Assembly (NCBI GenBank): GCA_002449955.1
Contig: DJYD01000031.1
Coordinates: 1-42,308, forward strand
Reading direction: 5' to 3'
Source: Lachnospiraceae bacterium UBA6987
GTDB taxonomy: Bacteria; Bacillota; Clostridia; Lachnospirales; Lachnospiraceae
DNA length: 42,308 nt
Below, piece by piece: positions 30,724 through 39,257 of the stretch. Both the position numbers and the translations under genes were made by a program. The stretch's first letter is position 1. Each line of letters opens with the position of its first letter. The notes under the pieces are model-generated. The model searched no databases and had not been told where the DNA came from. It saw only the letters and a program-made list of their open reading frames with translations.

Positions 30724-31614
30724 TCAGAGAACTTCCTTTTTATTTCTGTACCGAAGCGGCGTGGTGTGCAGCTCTGCCCGGAAAGCCTCAATAAAATACG
30801 AAGAGCTGCAAAAGCCCGTCTCGAGCGCGATGCGTGACACCGGCCAGTCCGTTTCTTCTAACAGCTCGGTCGCCCGCGCAAGGCGGTAGGCCTTCAGGTA
30901 ATGAAAGATCGTCTCACCCGTGGTGCTCTTGAACCTACGGCAGCACTCGCTTTCCGAATACATCACCTCGCGTGAGATGTCCGTAAGGTTTATCTGCTCC
31001 GCATAATGCTCCCGCAGATAAGCCATAACACGCCTGACAAGGGTATTTTTCTCCTCCTGCCTTTCCTCGCCGGAAAAGCCTTCGGCATTTTTCAGCAGCG
31101 AAAGCCAGAGCAGCGCGATCCGTGCCTGGATCGCCAGCTCATAGCCGAAGGCCTTTTCGTCATACAGGCGCCCGATGGCACGGATCTCTTCCAGGAGTTC
31201 TCGCTGCCAGGGGATATCATTTTTCAGGGCGCCGTGCTCAGGACCGGCCGCGCCGGTATACGGTTCCACGTACTTTTGTTCCGTGACCGAGCCCGGAAAC
31301 GCCCCCAGAAAGCGCGGGTGAAAGTCAAGGCACAGATAGGCGGAATCCGGGTCTCCCACAGGTTTTGCCATATGCAGGCGGCCGCTGTTCACAAAGAAGC
31401 CTTCGCCCTCAGTCAGCAGATACTGCGCGCCGCTCACCTGAAAATTCATGCGGCCTTTTGTCACCACGCAGAGCTGGATCTCGTCGTGCCAGTGCCAGTT
31501 GATGTAGCCGAGTACGCATTCGCTCATGACATAATGATATACCGCCACGGGAAACTCATATGTCCCATGCTGCTTGATTTCCTTCTGATCGTCCAGTACA
31601 CGGATTGAAATCAT
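30724..31614 (-). CDS. AraC family transcriptional regulator with cupin domain
   Basis: A 296-residue regulator. The N-terminal cupin-like sensor (about 30-110) carries INWHWHDEIQLCVVTKG and LTEGEGFFVNSGRLHMAKP. Two C-terminal AraC helix-turn-helix motifs follow (about 195-295), with INLTDISREVMYSESECCRRFK and WPVSRIALETGFCSSSYFIEAFR. Such proteins usually activate sugar or glycan genes. The start at 31614 has GAGG six bases upstream; an upstream TTG is less likely. It is divergent from serC with a 130-bp AT-rich gap. No carbohydrate gene is adjacent, so its target is unclear. Confidence 0.9.
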   Translation of the reverse strand: MISIRVLDDQKEIKQHGTYEFPVAVYHYVMSECVLGYINWHWHDEIQLCVVTKGRMNFQVSGAQYLLTEGEGFFVNSGRLHMAKPVGDPDSAYLCLDFHPRFLGAFPGSVTEQKYVEPYTGAAGPEHGALKNDIPWQRELLEEIRAIGRLYDEKAFGYELAIQARIALLWLSLLKNAEGFSGEERQEEKNTLVRRVMAYLREHYAEQINLTDISREVMYSESECCRRFKSTTGETIFHYLKAYRLARATELLEETDWPVSRIALETGFCSSSYFIEAFRAELHTTPLRYRNKKEVL

Positions 31615-31744
31615 GTGAGTCCTCAATTCTGTTATATTTTCATCCTTTATTATGATATTATTTCAGATTCTTTGCAAGTATAATTTTATTATTGAAAGCT
31701 GTGCAATTATGCCCTGAGGCATACATATCCAAGGAGGAACTGTT

Positions 31745-32833
31745 ATGAATTACGGTCGTACCTACAACTTCTCTGCCGGCCCTGCCATGATGCCGGAACC
31801 CGTACTGGAAGAGATCCGTGACGAGATGATGAATTACCGCGGCAGCGGCATGTGCGTGATGGAGATGAGCCACCGTTCCAAGGTCTTCGAACAGATCATC
31901 CAGGACGCGGAAGCTGATCTCAGAAAGCTTATGAATATTCCGGACAACTACAAGGTCCTCTTTATCCAGGGCGGCGGCACCCTGCAGTTCGCCATGGTCC
32001 CCATGAACCTGATGAAGAACGGCAAGGCTGTCTACATCGAGACCGGTTCCTGGTCCAAGAAGGCCATCAATGAAGCGAAGAAGTATGGCGAGGTGATCAT
32101 TGCCGCTTCCTCAAAGGATAAGAATTTCTCCTATATTCCGGACTGCTCCGATCTGGACATCCCGGAGGATGCGGACTACGTCTACATCTGCGAGAACGAG
32201 ACCATCAACGGCACCACCTACTTTAATCTGCCGAACACGAAGGGCCATATCCTCGTTTCCGACCAGTCCTCCATGTTCCTCTCCCGCCCCTGCGACGTAT
32301 CAAAATACGGCCTCATCTGGGCAGGCGTACAGAAGAACGTCGGCCCGGCCGGTCTTGCCATCGTAATCATCCGCGAAGATCTGATCCGCGACGATCTGCC
32401 GCAGTTCGTTCCGACCTACATGAGCTACAAGACCCATGCCGACGCCGCCTCGCTGTACAACACCCCGAACTGCTGGGCCATCTACTGCTGCGGCAAGGTG
32501 TTCAAATATCTGCAGAACACCATCGGCGGTCTGGAAGCCATGAATAAGATCAACGAAGAGAAGGCCGCCGTGCTGTACGATTTCCTGGATCAGAGCAGGC
32601 TCTTTAAAGGCGCCGTGCGCAAAGAAGACCGCTCCCTCATGAACGTGCCGTTCGTAACGCCTTCGAAGGAAATGGACGCGGACGTCGTCGCCGCCTCCGT
32701 CGCCGCCGGCTTCAGCAACCTGAAGGGCCACAAGAGCGTGGGCGGCCTCAGAGCCTCCATCTACAACGCCATGCCGAAGGAAGGCGTGGAAGCCCTTGTC
32801 GCCTTCCTGAAGGACTACGAAGAAAAACACTGA
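31745..32833 (+). CDS. serC: Phosphoserine aminotransferase
   Basis: A 362-residue PLP enzyme of serine synthesis, converting 3-phosphohydroxypyruvate and glutamate to phosphoserine. The N-terminus YNFSAGPAMMPEPVLEEI is canonical. FIQGGGTLQFAMVPMNL, the Schiff-base lysine region GLIWAGVQKNVGPAGL, and VGGLRASIYNAMPKEGV are present. AAGGAGG precedes the ATG. It heads a three-gene cluster with serA and a DUF1015 gene. The 130-bp gap upstream holds a TATAAT-like box (31679-31684) without a good -35. Confidence 0.96.
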   Translation: MNYGRTYNFSAGPAMMPEPVLEEIRDEMMNYRGSGMCVMEMSHRSKVFEQIIQDAEADLRKLMNIPDNYKVLFIQGGGTLQFAMVPMNLMKNGKAVYIETGSWSKKAINEAKKYGEVIIAASSKDKNFSYIPDCSDLDIPEDADYVYICENETINGTTYFNLPNTKGHILVSDQSSMFLSRPCDVSKYGLIWAGVQKNVGPAGLAIVIIREDLIRDDLPQFVPTYMSYKTHADAASLYNTPNCWAIYCCGKVFKYLQNTIGGLEAMNKINEEKAAVLYDFLDQSRLFKGAVRKEDRSLMNVPFVTPSKEMDADVVAASVAAGFSNLKGHKSVGGLRASIYNAMPKEGVEALVAFLKDYEEKH

Positions 32834-32852
32834 AGAGGGGAAGGAGAATCAT

Positions 32853-33770
32853 ATGTCAATCCGTATATTGGTGACCGACGGCATGGATGCCTCGGCCATG
32901 GAAACCTTAAGAAACGACGGCTTTGAGATCGTCGAAAAATTCTACGAACCGGCTGAGCTCGGAACAGCCCTGCGCGATTTCGACTGCGTCATCATCCGTT
33001 CCGCAACCAAGATCAAGGAGCCGCAGATCGACGAAGCGAAAGGCTCCCGCTTAAAACTTATCATCCGCGCCGGCGTAGGCGTGGACAACATTGCCGTAAG
33101 CTACGCCCAGGCAAACGGCATCACCGTGAAGAACACCCCGAACTCCTCCTCCAATGCCGTGGCGGAGCTCGCGATCGCACACCTCTTCTCCTGCGCGAGA
33201 TACATTTCTCTTGCCGGCCACACCATGCGCGAGCATCTGTGGGAAAAGAAAGCCTACTCCAAGGGCTTCGAGCTGGAAGGCAAAACCATGGGTGTGATCG
33301 GTTACGGCCGCATCGGCCGTCTGGTGGGAAAGAAAGCCCAGGGCCTCGGCATGAACGTCCTCTCCGTCGTCCACCGCAATAAGCCCGAAGGCTGCGAATG
33401 CGAGACCATGCATTTCGTGAGCATGGACGAGCTGCTTGCGCAGTCCGATATCATCACAGTCTGCGCGCCCGGCGCGGCTGAAGGCCCCATCATCTCCGCG
33501 GAAGCGATCGCGAAGATGAAGGACGGCGTGGTCATCATCAATGTATCCCGCGGCAGCAACGTGGATGAAGCAGCTCTTCTTGATGCCCTGAATTCCGGCA
33601 AAGTGAAGGCTGCCGGCATCGACGTCTGGATGAGCGAGAAAGAACCTAACTGGACGCTCGCAGAGCATCCGGCTGTCAGCTGCACGCCTCATGTCGGCGC
33701 CGGCACGAAGGAAGCCCAGAAAAAGATCGGCAAAGAGCTGATCAGCGTTGTCAAGGAATTCTTCGCATAA
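32853..33770 (+). CDS. serA: D-3-phosphoglycerate dehydrogenase (short form)
   Basis: A 305-residue NAD-dependent dehydrogenase of the D-2-hydroxyacid family, the first step of serine synthesis. The nucleotide-binding GYGRIGRLVGKKA follows LEGKTMGVI, and the catalytic Arg is in INVSRGSNVDE. The catalytic His is in TPHVGAGTKEA. It lacks the C-terminal ACT domain, so direct serine feedback as in E. coli SerA is not expected. It lies 19 bp after serC with its own GGAAGGAG. Confidence 0.92.
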   Translation: MSIRILVTDGMDASAMETLRNDGFEIVEKFYEPAELGTALRDFDCVIIRSATKIKEPQIDEAKGSRLKLIIRAGVGVDNIAVSYAQANGITVKNTPNSSSNAVAELAIAHLFSCARYISLAGHTMREHLWEKKAYSKGFELEGKTMGVIGYGRIGRLVGKKAQGLGMNVLSVVHRNKPEGCECETMHFVSMDELLAQSDIITVCAPGAAEGPIISAEAIAKMKDGVVIINVSRGSNVDEAALLDALNSGKVKAAGIDVWMSEKEPNWTLAEHPAVSCTPHVGAGTKEAQKKIGKELISVVKEFFA

Positions 33771-33778
33771 ATACAATC

Positions 33779-33819
33779 ATTCCCCCGGTGAAGCATTGCA
33801 GCGCATTTGCCGGGGGAAT
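33779..33819 (+). other. Long-stem hairpin between serA and the DUF1015 gene
   Basis: ATTCCCCCGG (33779-33788) and CCGGGGGAAT (33810-33819) are perfect 10-bp arms with a 21-base loop. No T-run follows. It may protect the 3' end of the serCA message or attenuate readthrough. Confidence 0.55.
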
Positions 33820-33837
33820 ATTCTGAAAGGGGATCAT

Positions 33838-35124
33838 ATGAACCAGCATCTGTTTGACGGGCTCGGTTTCAGCCCGGCCGATATCCTCCTGCCGAAGGAC
33901 GGCACGGACATGGAAAAATGGGCGGTCATCGCCTGCGACCAATTTACCTCACAGCCGGAATACTGGCAGGCTGTGGAGGAGCAGGTCGGGGATGCGCCTT
34001 CTGCGCTTCGCCTGATCCTTCCTGAGGCACACTTAAATGATGCGGACGTGGACGCGCAGATCGCCGCGATCAACGGCGCCATGCAGCAATACCTTGCTGG
34101 CGGCATCTTCAGAACTTACGAAAATGCCCTGATCTATGTCGAACGTACCCAGACAGACGGCAAGGTCCGCCACGGTCTCATCGGGAAGGTCGACCTTGAC
34201 TGCTACGATTTCACACCCGGCAGCGGCGCGCTGATCCGCGCGACCGAAGGCACGGTGCTCGACCGCATCCCGCCGCGGGTAAGAGTCAGAAAGGACGCCC
34301 CCATCGAGCTTCCGCACATCATGGTGCTGATCGACGATCCGGAAAAGACCGTGATCGAACCGCTTTCCGCTGCCGCAGACGGCATGCAGCTGCTGTATGA
34401 TTTCGACCTCATGCAGGGCGGCGGCCATATTCGGGCATTCCTGCTGAACGAAACACAGCAGGCGGCCGTCGCAGCCGCGCTCACCGCGTTAAAGTCTCCC
34501 GAGGTCCAGGAAGCAAAGTACGGCCTGAGAGACGCCGCGCCGCTCCTCTATGCCATGGGCGATGGCAACCACTCGCTCGCCACGGCCAAGCAGTGCTTTG
34601 AGGACCTGAAGGCCCGCGAGGGCGAGGCAGCCTATTCCTCTCCCGCCCGTTATGCGTTAGTGGAGCTTGTCAACAACCACGACGATGCCCTGCAGTTCGA
34701 GCCTATCCACCGGGTAGTCTTCGGCATCGATCCGGAAGCCGTCATGACCGAGTTCTTTGCCGCTCATCCCGGCGCGCACGACGGCGTCGGCGAAGGCCAC
34801 GTGATCGAGTACTTATTCGGCGGAGGACACGGCTTCGTGACCGTACCGGATCCCGAAAAACAGCTCCCGGTCGGCACCCTCCAGGCCTTCCTTGACGAGT
34901 ACCTGAAATCGCATGAAGGCGCAAGCATCGACTACATCCACGATGACGACGTGGTCGAGCGCCTCTCCATGCAGAGCGGCGCCATCGGCTTCAAGCTGCC
35001 TGCCATGGGCAAGGATCAGCTTTTCAGAACCGTCATGGCGGACGGCGTCCTGCCCCGCAAGACCTTCTCCATGGGGCACGCCAGAGACAAGAGATACTAC
35101 CTCGAAGCAAGGAAGATACGGTAG
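33838..35124 (+). CDS. DUF1015 family protein in the serine operon
   Basis: A 428-residue soluble protein of DUF1015. Recognisable stretches are MEKWAVIACDQFTSQPEYW near the N-terminus, IEERT-like residues (here VERTQ), the central MGDGNHSLATAK and the C-terminal LPRKTFSMGHARDKRYYLEAR. The family has no established reaction to my knowledge but often sits beside serC and serA. No classical SerB phosphatase is seen here, so a part in the last step of serine synthesis is a tempting inference. The start at 33838 has AAAGGGGA; an earlier in-frame ATG inside serA is rejected. Confidence 0.88.
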   Translation: MNQHLFDGLGFSPADILLPKDGTDMEKWAVIACDQFTSQPEYWQAVEEQVGDAPSALRLILPEAHLNDADVDAQIAAINGAMQQYLAGGIFRTYENALIYVERTQTDGKVRHGLIGKVDLDCYDFTPGSGALIRATEGTVLDRIPPRVRVRKDAPIELPHIMVLIDDPEKTVIEPLSAAADGMQLLYDFDLMQGGGHIRAFLLNETQQAAVAAALTALKSPEVQEAKYGLRDAAPLLYAMGDGNHSLATAKQCFEDLKAREGEAAYSSPARYALVELVNNHDDALQFEPIHRVVFGIDPEAVMTEFFAAHPGAHDGVGEGHVIEYLFGGGHGFVTVPDPEKQLPVGTLQAFLDEYLKSHEGASIDYIHDDDVVERLSMQSGAIGFKLPAMGKDQLFRTVMADGVLPRKTFSMGHARDKRYYLEARKIR

Positions 35125-35181
35125 CCCTGTTGATCATGAATATGAGGCTGCCTGAAAAGGCTCTCCTAAATCATTGAATAA

Positions 35182-35217
35182 CGCCCTTCCGACAGCTGAA
35201 ATCGGAAGGGCGCTTTT
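35182..35217 (+). terminator. Intrinsic terminator of serC-serA-DUF1015
   Basis: CGCCCTTCCGA (35182-35192) pairs with TCGGAAGGGCG (35202-35212), followed by CTTTTGTC. Confidence 0.85.
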
Positions 35218-35237
35218 GTCAGCGTCGTTCTGCTCTT

Positions 35238-35609
35238 TTATTGCCCGATAAACGTATAAAAATCCCGAACACTGTCTGAGCCGGCATCATAAACCCGGCC
35301 GTCATATTGAAAACAGGGATATGTGATCGTCACCATTCCATTTTCCATAATGACATCGACTCTAACCGATGTTGCACCGGGAATATTGAGGCGCGAGGCT
35401 GCCGCCGGCTTGAAAACCGACTTCCCGATGACCTCTGCAACGGAGTCTATCGTCTCCTGGTCCGTGATACGCGTCTCTTTTCCGCTCGTATAAACCACTA
35501 TTTCTTTAACCAGAGAAGAGATAAGCTTTGACATATCCAATGTTTTACCGCAGCCGGGCAGTAAGAAGCAAAGGAGAACGACAAGCAATAACAACCACAT
35601 TTTTCTCAT
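35238..35609 (-). CDS. Small lipoprotein of unknown function
   Basis: A 123-residue predicted lipoprotein. The signal peptide MRKMWLLLLVVLLCFLLPGC ends in a lipobox. The mature part is short, with ETRITDQETIDSVAEVIGKS and a beta-rich end (VRVDVIMENGMVTITYPCFQ). No family is recognised. AAAGG lies eight bases before the ATG. The gene is AT-richer than its neighbours and convergent to the serine operon. Confidence 0.65.
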   Translation of the reverse strand: MRKMWLLLLVVLLCFLLPGCGKTLDMSKLISSLVKEIVVYTSGKETRITDQETIDSVAEVIGKSVFKPAAASRLNIPGATSVRVDVIMENGMVTITYPCFQYDGRVYDAGSDSVRDFYTFIGQ

Positions 35610-35720
35610 AAAAGAAACCTTTGTTAATTCAATAATTCAATGTAAGCTTAACACAGTGCAAATGCAGAAATCAAGAAAAACGCAGCATAATAGCAAGGTA
35701 TATTTGTGTCTTTTTAACTG

Positions 35721-35749
35721 TTGATAATTAAATATTCTTATAATATAAT
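35721..35749 (+). promoter_or_regulatory. Promoter of the 86-residue ORF
   Basis: TTGATA (35721-35726) and TATAAT (35744-35749) are 17 bp apart in a strongly AT-rich stretch, about 60 bp before the ATG at 35812. Confidence 0.7.
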
Positions 35750-35811
35750 TAATACCAACAGATTGACTGAATAATATCTCAATTGGATTTCATTTGGAAG
35801 TGAGGGAATGA

Positions 35812-36072
35812 ATGTTAGTTTCAATTAATCCTCTGGATGCAGATTGTACTTCTCCGAAGTGGTTCGAGACAGCACGGGATTTCTATGCAAAAATGATTCT
35901 GTATGGGCAGATCCCCTACGATGAGTATTTTGAAAAAATCAGAAAAACATTCTGTCTGCAGGACTTCGATCCCGATGCCAGAGATTATCTGGTCAGTCTT
36001 GATTGTCTGATCCATAATCTGGCTGATCTCTTCCGGGAAGGCGTCACCATCGATCTGCCGGATATTCGATGA
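35812..36072 (+). CDS. Small hypothetical protein
   Basis: An 86-residue soluble, acidic protein with no recognised family. It is probably largely helical (SPKWFETARDFYAKMILYG, YEYFEKI-like YDEYFEKIRKTFCL). GAGGG precedes the ATG and a good promoter lies upstream, which supports a real gene. It ends before a hairpin with a T-run at 36104-36151. Confidence 0.6.
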   Translation: MLVSINPLDADCTSPKWFETARDFYAKMILYGQIPYDEYFEKIRKTFCLQDFDPDARDYLVSLDCLIHNLADLFREGVTIDLPDIR

Positions 36073-36100
36073 GGCAGAAATAACAAACCCTACATTTCAT

Positions 36101-36129
36101 TTGACAGTCTCTCTGTAAAATGCTATAAG
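36101..36129 (+). promoter_or_regulatory. Promoter of plsY
   Basis: TTGACA (36101-36106) and TATAAG (36124-36129) are 17 bp apart, with an extended TGC before the -10. It overlaps a large inverted repeat. Confidence 0.78.
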
Positions 36130-36151
36130 CAAGGCAGAGAGACTGTTTTTG
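36104..36151 (+). terminator. 12-bp inverted repeat with T-run overlapping the plsY promoter
   Basis: ACAGTCTCTCTG (36104-36115) and CAGAGAGACTGT (36135-36146) pair perfectly around a 19-base loop, followed by TTTTTG. It can terminate the transcript of the 86-residue ORF. As DNA its arms bracket the plsY -10, so it may also be an operator. Confidence 0.65.
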
Positions 36152-36181
36152 CAAGCAGCAGTGGAAAGGAGCCAAGCGATA

Positions 36182-36820
36182 ATGAAATATTTATTGTATA
36201 TTCCTCTCATTCTGGTCAGTTACGGCATCGGTAGTCTCAGCATGTCATACTTTCTTTCCCGCAGGAAGGGCTTCGATATCCGGAAGAAGGGTTCCGGCAA
36301 CGCCGGCGCCTCCAACGCCATGATCACGATGGGCTGGAAAGCCGGCATCCTGACCGCACTCTTTGATATCGGCAAGGCCGCATTCTGCGTCTTTGCAGCC
36401 AAATGGCTGCTCGGCGGCGTAATTCCCTACGTCGGCGCGGTTGCCGGGGTATCGGCTGTGCTCGGGCACATCTTTCCTTTTTATCTGCATTTTAAGGGCG
36501 GCAAGGGACTGGCGAGCTTCCTCGGCATGACGCTTGGGCTGAACTGGCAGGTCTTCCTGGCTGCCTGCGCCGTCATCGCCCTGGTCACGCTGATCACGGA
36601 CTATATCGTTTACGGAACACTTGCCACCGCGATCGGCGTTCCCATCGCTCTCGGCATCATGAACAATCGGCCGGTCCTGGCGCTGATCATTTTTATCGCA
36701 ACGGCCGTCATGGTCTACAAACACAAAGACAATTACAAGCGGCTACGCGAGGGCACCGAGATCGGTTTTCTGCGGGCAAACAAAGGGGAAGACCGCGTGA
36801 AACCTTCAAAAAATGACTAA
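36182..36820 (+). CDS. plsY: Glycerol-3-phosphate acyltransferase PlsY
   Basis: A 212-residue membrane acyltransferase that moves acyl groups from acyl-phosphate to glycerol-3-phosphate, the first step of phospholipid synthesis. The family motifs are GSGNAGASNAMITMGWKAG (motif 1), GHIFPFYLHFKGGKGLASFLG (motif 2) and HKDNYKRLREGTE near the C-terminus. About five transmembrane helices are visible. The start at 36182 has AAAGGAG ten bases upstream. A P-type ATPase gene follows after 14 bp and is probably co-transcribed. Confidence 0.94.
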   Translation: MKYLLYIPLILVSYGIGSLSMSYFLSRRKGFDIRKKGSGNAGASNAMITMGWKAGILTALFDIGKAAFCVFAAKWLLGGVIPYVGAVAGVSAVLGHIFPFYLHFKGGKGLASFLGMTLGLNWQVFLAACAVIALVTLITDYIVYGTLATAIGVPIALGIMNNRPVLALIIFIATAVMVYKHKDNYKRLREGTEIGFLRANKGEDRVKPSKND

Positions 36821-36834
36821 AGGACCCCTTCCTG

Positions 36835-39177
36835 ATGACTGACAATAATAACCTCAACCCCAACACCAGCACCCTTTCTGAAGCCTACCTGCTAAGCGGC
36901 TTAAGCGAGGCCGAAGCCGCGGAGCGCAAAGCGGGCGGGCTCGTCAATACTCCCGTAAAGCCGCCGTCCAAGACAGTTCCGCAGATCATTTTCAGCAACG
37001 TTTTCACCTATTTCAACCTGGTCTATACGATCTTTGCCGTGATCCTTTTATCCGTCGGTTCCTACCGGGATCTCGGCTTCATGGGCGTGATCCTCTGCAA
37101 CACCTTTATCGGGGCCTTCCAGGAGCTTCGCTCCAAGCAGGTGCTCGACAAGCTGAACGTGCTGCACGCGCCTACGGCCCTTGTTCTGCGAGGCGGAAAA
37201 GAACTGCAGATCCCGGCGGCAGAGCTTGTGCAGGACGACCTCGCGCTCTTTAAGGCCGGCGATCAGATCCCGGCGGACGCCGTGGTCGTAAGCGGCAGCG
37301 CTTCCTTAAATGAATCGCTCTTAACCGGTGAAGCGGACGAGATCAAAAAGGCGCCCGGCGATGAGCTCATGTCCGGAAGCTTTGTGGTCTCGGGTGCACT
37401 TAAGGCCCGCCTTACCCGCGTCGGCGCCCAGTCCTACATCTCGCAGCTGACGTTAAAGGCCAAGGCCATGAAGGGCGGCGAGCAGTCCGAGATCGTGCGC
37501 TCCCTCAACAGACTCGTGAAGATCATGGGCTTTGCCATCATCCCGATCGGCATCGCACTTTTCTTAAGGCAGCAGCCAAATTTCAGCTATACCGACAACA
37601 TGCGCTCCACCATCGCCGCGGTCATGGGCATGATCCCCGAGGGGCTGTTCCTACTCGCGAGCATTACGCTAGCAGTCAGTGCCGTAAGGCTCGCCCGCAA
37701 CCAGGTCATGATCCACAACATGAAATGCATCGAGACCCTTGCCCGGGTGGACGTGCTCTGCGTGGACAAGACCGGGACCATCACCGAGCCGGAAATGACG
37801 GTCCATGGCTGTGAGGCCGTGAATCTCTCCGAGGATAAGCTCTTCACTCTCCTCTCCGATTTTACCGCCGCGCAGGATGCCGACAACATCACCATGCGGG
37901 CTCTGAAGGCCTATTTTACCGCACCCACGCAGAAGGAAGCCGTAAGTGTTTCCGGCTTTTCTTCACAGTTCAAATACAGCGGCGTGCAGTTTGCAGACGC
38001 CTCCTATGTGCTCGGCGCCCCGGAATTCCTGCTGAAGGATCAGTATGAAACTTTCCGCGGTCCCATAGAGGATCACAGCCGGGAAGGCCTCCGCGTGCTT
38101 GCCTTCGGCGAATATGACGGTGTTCCGGACGGAAAGGCGCTAACGGCGCCTGTCCGGCTCCTCGGCCTGGTCCTCCTTGACAATGCCATCAGGGAGAGCG
38201 CACCGGCAACCTTCCGCTTCTTTGCCGAGCAGGGCGTTGCCATCAAAGTCATTTCGGGCGACAATCCGGTCACGGTCAGCCGCATTGCCTTAAGAGCCGG
38301 CATTCCGAATGCCGAGCATTATATCGATGCTTCTTCGTTTAAGACCGAGGCCGAAGCGAAGGCGGCGATCCTTGAAAATACCGTCTTCGGGCGCGTTACT
38401 CCCGAGCAGAAAAAGCTCTTTGTGAGCGCCCTCAAGGAAGCCGGGCACACTGTTGCCATGACCGGTGACGGCGTGAACGACATCCTGGCCATGAAAGAAT
38501 CCGACTGTTCCGTGGCCATGGCCGCGGGGAGCGATGCCGCCGTACAGGCTTCGCAGCTCGTGCTTCTTGAATCGGATTTCGCGAAGATGCCCGCCGTTGT
38601 GGATGAAGGCCGCCGTGTCGTGAACAACCTTGAACGCTCCGGCAGCTTCTATCTGGTAAAGAATATCTTCTCCTTCCTGATCGCCCTCTCCGCGATCCTG
38701 ATCGGCTTCTCGTACCCGCTGCTTCCGCTCCAGATCACGCTGATCGGAGCCTTCACCATCGGGATCCCGTCCTTCTTCCTTGCGCAGGCGCCGAACAAGG
38801 ACCTGATCCGCGGCGATTTCCTGAAGAATGTTTTCCGGAAAGCCCTGCCCGGCGGCATCGCAGACGCCGTCACGGTCATCCCGCTTGTCCTGATCGCAGC
38901 GGGCATGGGCCTGCCCCAGGCAGAGATCCGCACCGCGGCCACGGTGACTGTCGCCGCCATCGGCATGCTGGTCCATTACGGCATCGCGAGGCCGCTCGAC
39001 CGATATAAGACCGTGGTCTTTGCGCTCTGCGGAGCGGGCCTTGTCATCACCATGCTGGTTCTGAGCGGCCTGCTTGAGCTTGTACCGCTTTCGCTTCCCG
39101 CCGCGCTTCTCTGTGCGGGTGCCTTTGCCGTTGCCGTGCCGGTTTACATCCTGCTGCGAAAGGTATTTACGCAATAA
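36835..39177 (+). CDS. P-type cation-transporting ATPase (CtpE-like)
   Basis: A 780-residue P-type ATPase. The phosphorylated Asp is residue 311 in DKTGTIT; the actuator loop is LLTGEADEI and the hinge TGDGVND is at 543-549. Membrane motif PEGL follows MGMI just before the phosphorylation domain. It has six C-terminal transmembrane helices. The PEGL motif and the SGSFVVSGALKARLTRVG stretch resemble the actinobacterial CtpE group, reported to move calcium, rather than heavy-metal CPx pumps. The transported ion is not proven by sequence alone. Length is a little short of PacL/SERCA types. Confidence 0.88.
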   Translation: MTDNNNLNPNTSTLSEAYLLSGLSEAEAAERKAGGLVNTPVKPPSKTVPQIIFSNVFTYFNLVYTIFAVILLSVGSYRDLGFMGVILCNTFIGAFQELRSKQVLDKLNVLHAPTALVLRGGKELQIPAAELVQDDLALFKAGDQIPADAVVVSGSASLNESLLTGEADEIKKAPGDELMSGSFVVSGALKARLTRVGAQSYISQLTLKAKAMKGGEQSEIVRSLNRLVKIMGFAIIPIGIALFLRQQPNFSYTDNMRSTIAAVMGMIPEGLFLLASITLAVSAVRLARNQVMIHNMKCIETLARVDVLCVDKTGTITEPEMTVHGCEAVNLSEDKLFTLLSDFTAAQDADNITMRALKAYFTAPTQKEAVSVSGFSSQFKYSGVQFADASYVLGAPEFLLKDQYETFRGPIEDHSREGLRVLAFGEYDGVPDGKALTAPVRLLGLVLLDNAIRESAPATFRFFAEQGVAIKVISGDNPVTVSRIALRAGIPNAEHYIDASSFKTEAEAKAAILENTVFGRVTPEQKKLFVSALKEAGHTVAMTGDGVNDILAMKESDCSVAMAAGSDAAVQASQLVLLESDFAKMPAVVDEGRRVVNNLERSGSFYLVKNIFSFLIALSAILIGFSYPLLPLQITLIGAFTIGIPSFFLAQAPNKDLIRGDFLKNVFRKALPGGIADAVTVIPLVLIAAGMGLPQAEIRTAATVTVAAIGMLVHYGIARPLDRYKTVVFALCGAGLVITMLVLSGLLELVPLSLPAALLCAGAFAVAVPVYILLRKVFTQ

Positions 39178-39198
39178 AAAAGGCGGATGCAAACCGCC
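39175..39198 (-). terminator. Intrinsic terminator of the GH13 gene
   Basis: GGCGG and CCGCC (39182-39186 and 39194-39198) pair around a 7-base loop. On the minus strand six T follow. It overlaps the P-type ATPase stop codon region. Confidence 0.65.
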
Positions 39199-39250
39199 CT
39201 CACCCGTCACGGCTTCGCCGTGCCCCCTCCCCCGCTTCCGGGGGAGGGTT
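39199..39250 (+). repeat. Intergenic palindromic repeat, family 2, copy 2
   Basis: CCTCACCCGT is followed by the hairpin CACGGC-TTC-GCCGTG (39208-39222) and then by a CCCTCCCCC/GGGGGAGGG hairpin. The inverted complement matches the element order at 16132-16203. Confidence 0.7.
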
Positions 39251-39257
39251 TTATTTT
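39225..39257 (+). terminator. Intrinsic terminator of plsY-ATPase
   Basis: CCCTCCCCC (39225-39233) and GGGGGAGGG (39240-39248) pair around GCTTCC, followed by TTTTATTTT. It forms the second half of repeat family 2. Confidence 0.85.

Noticed and set aside
31615..31744. A T-box or serine-responsive element before serC
   Set aside because: The 130-bp gap is too short for a T-box and shows no T-box sequence or terminator hairpin.
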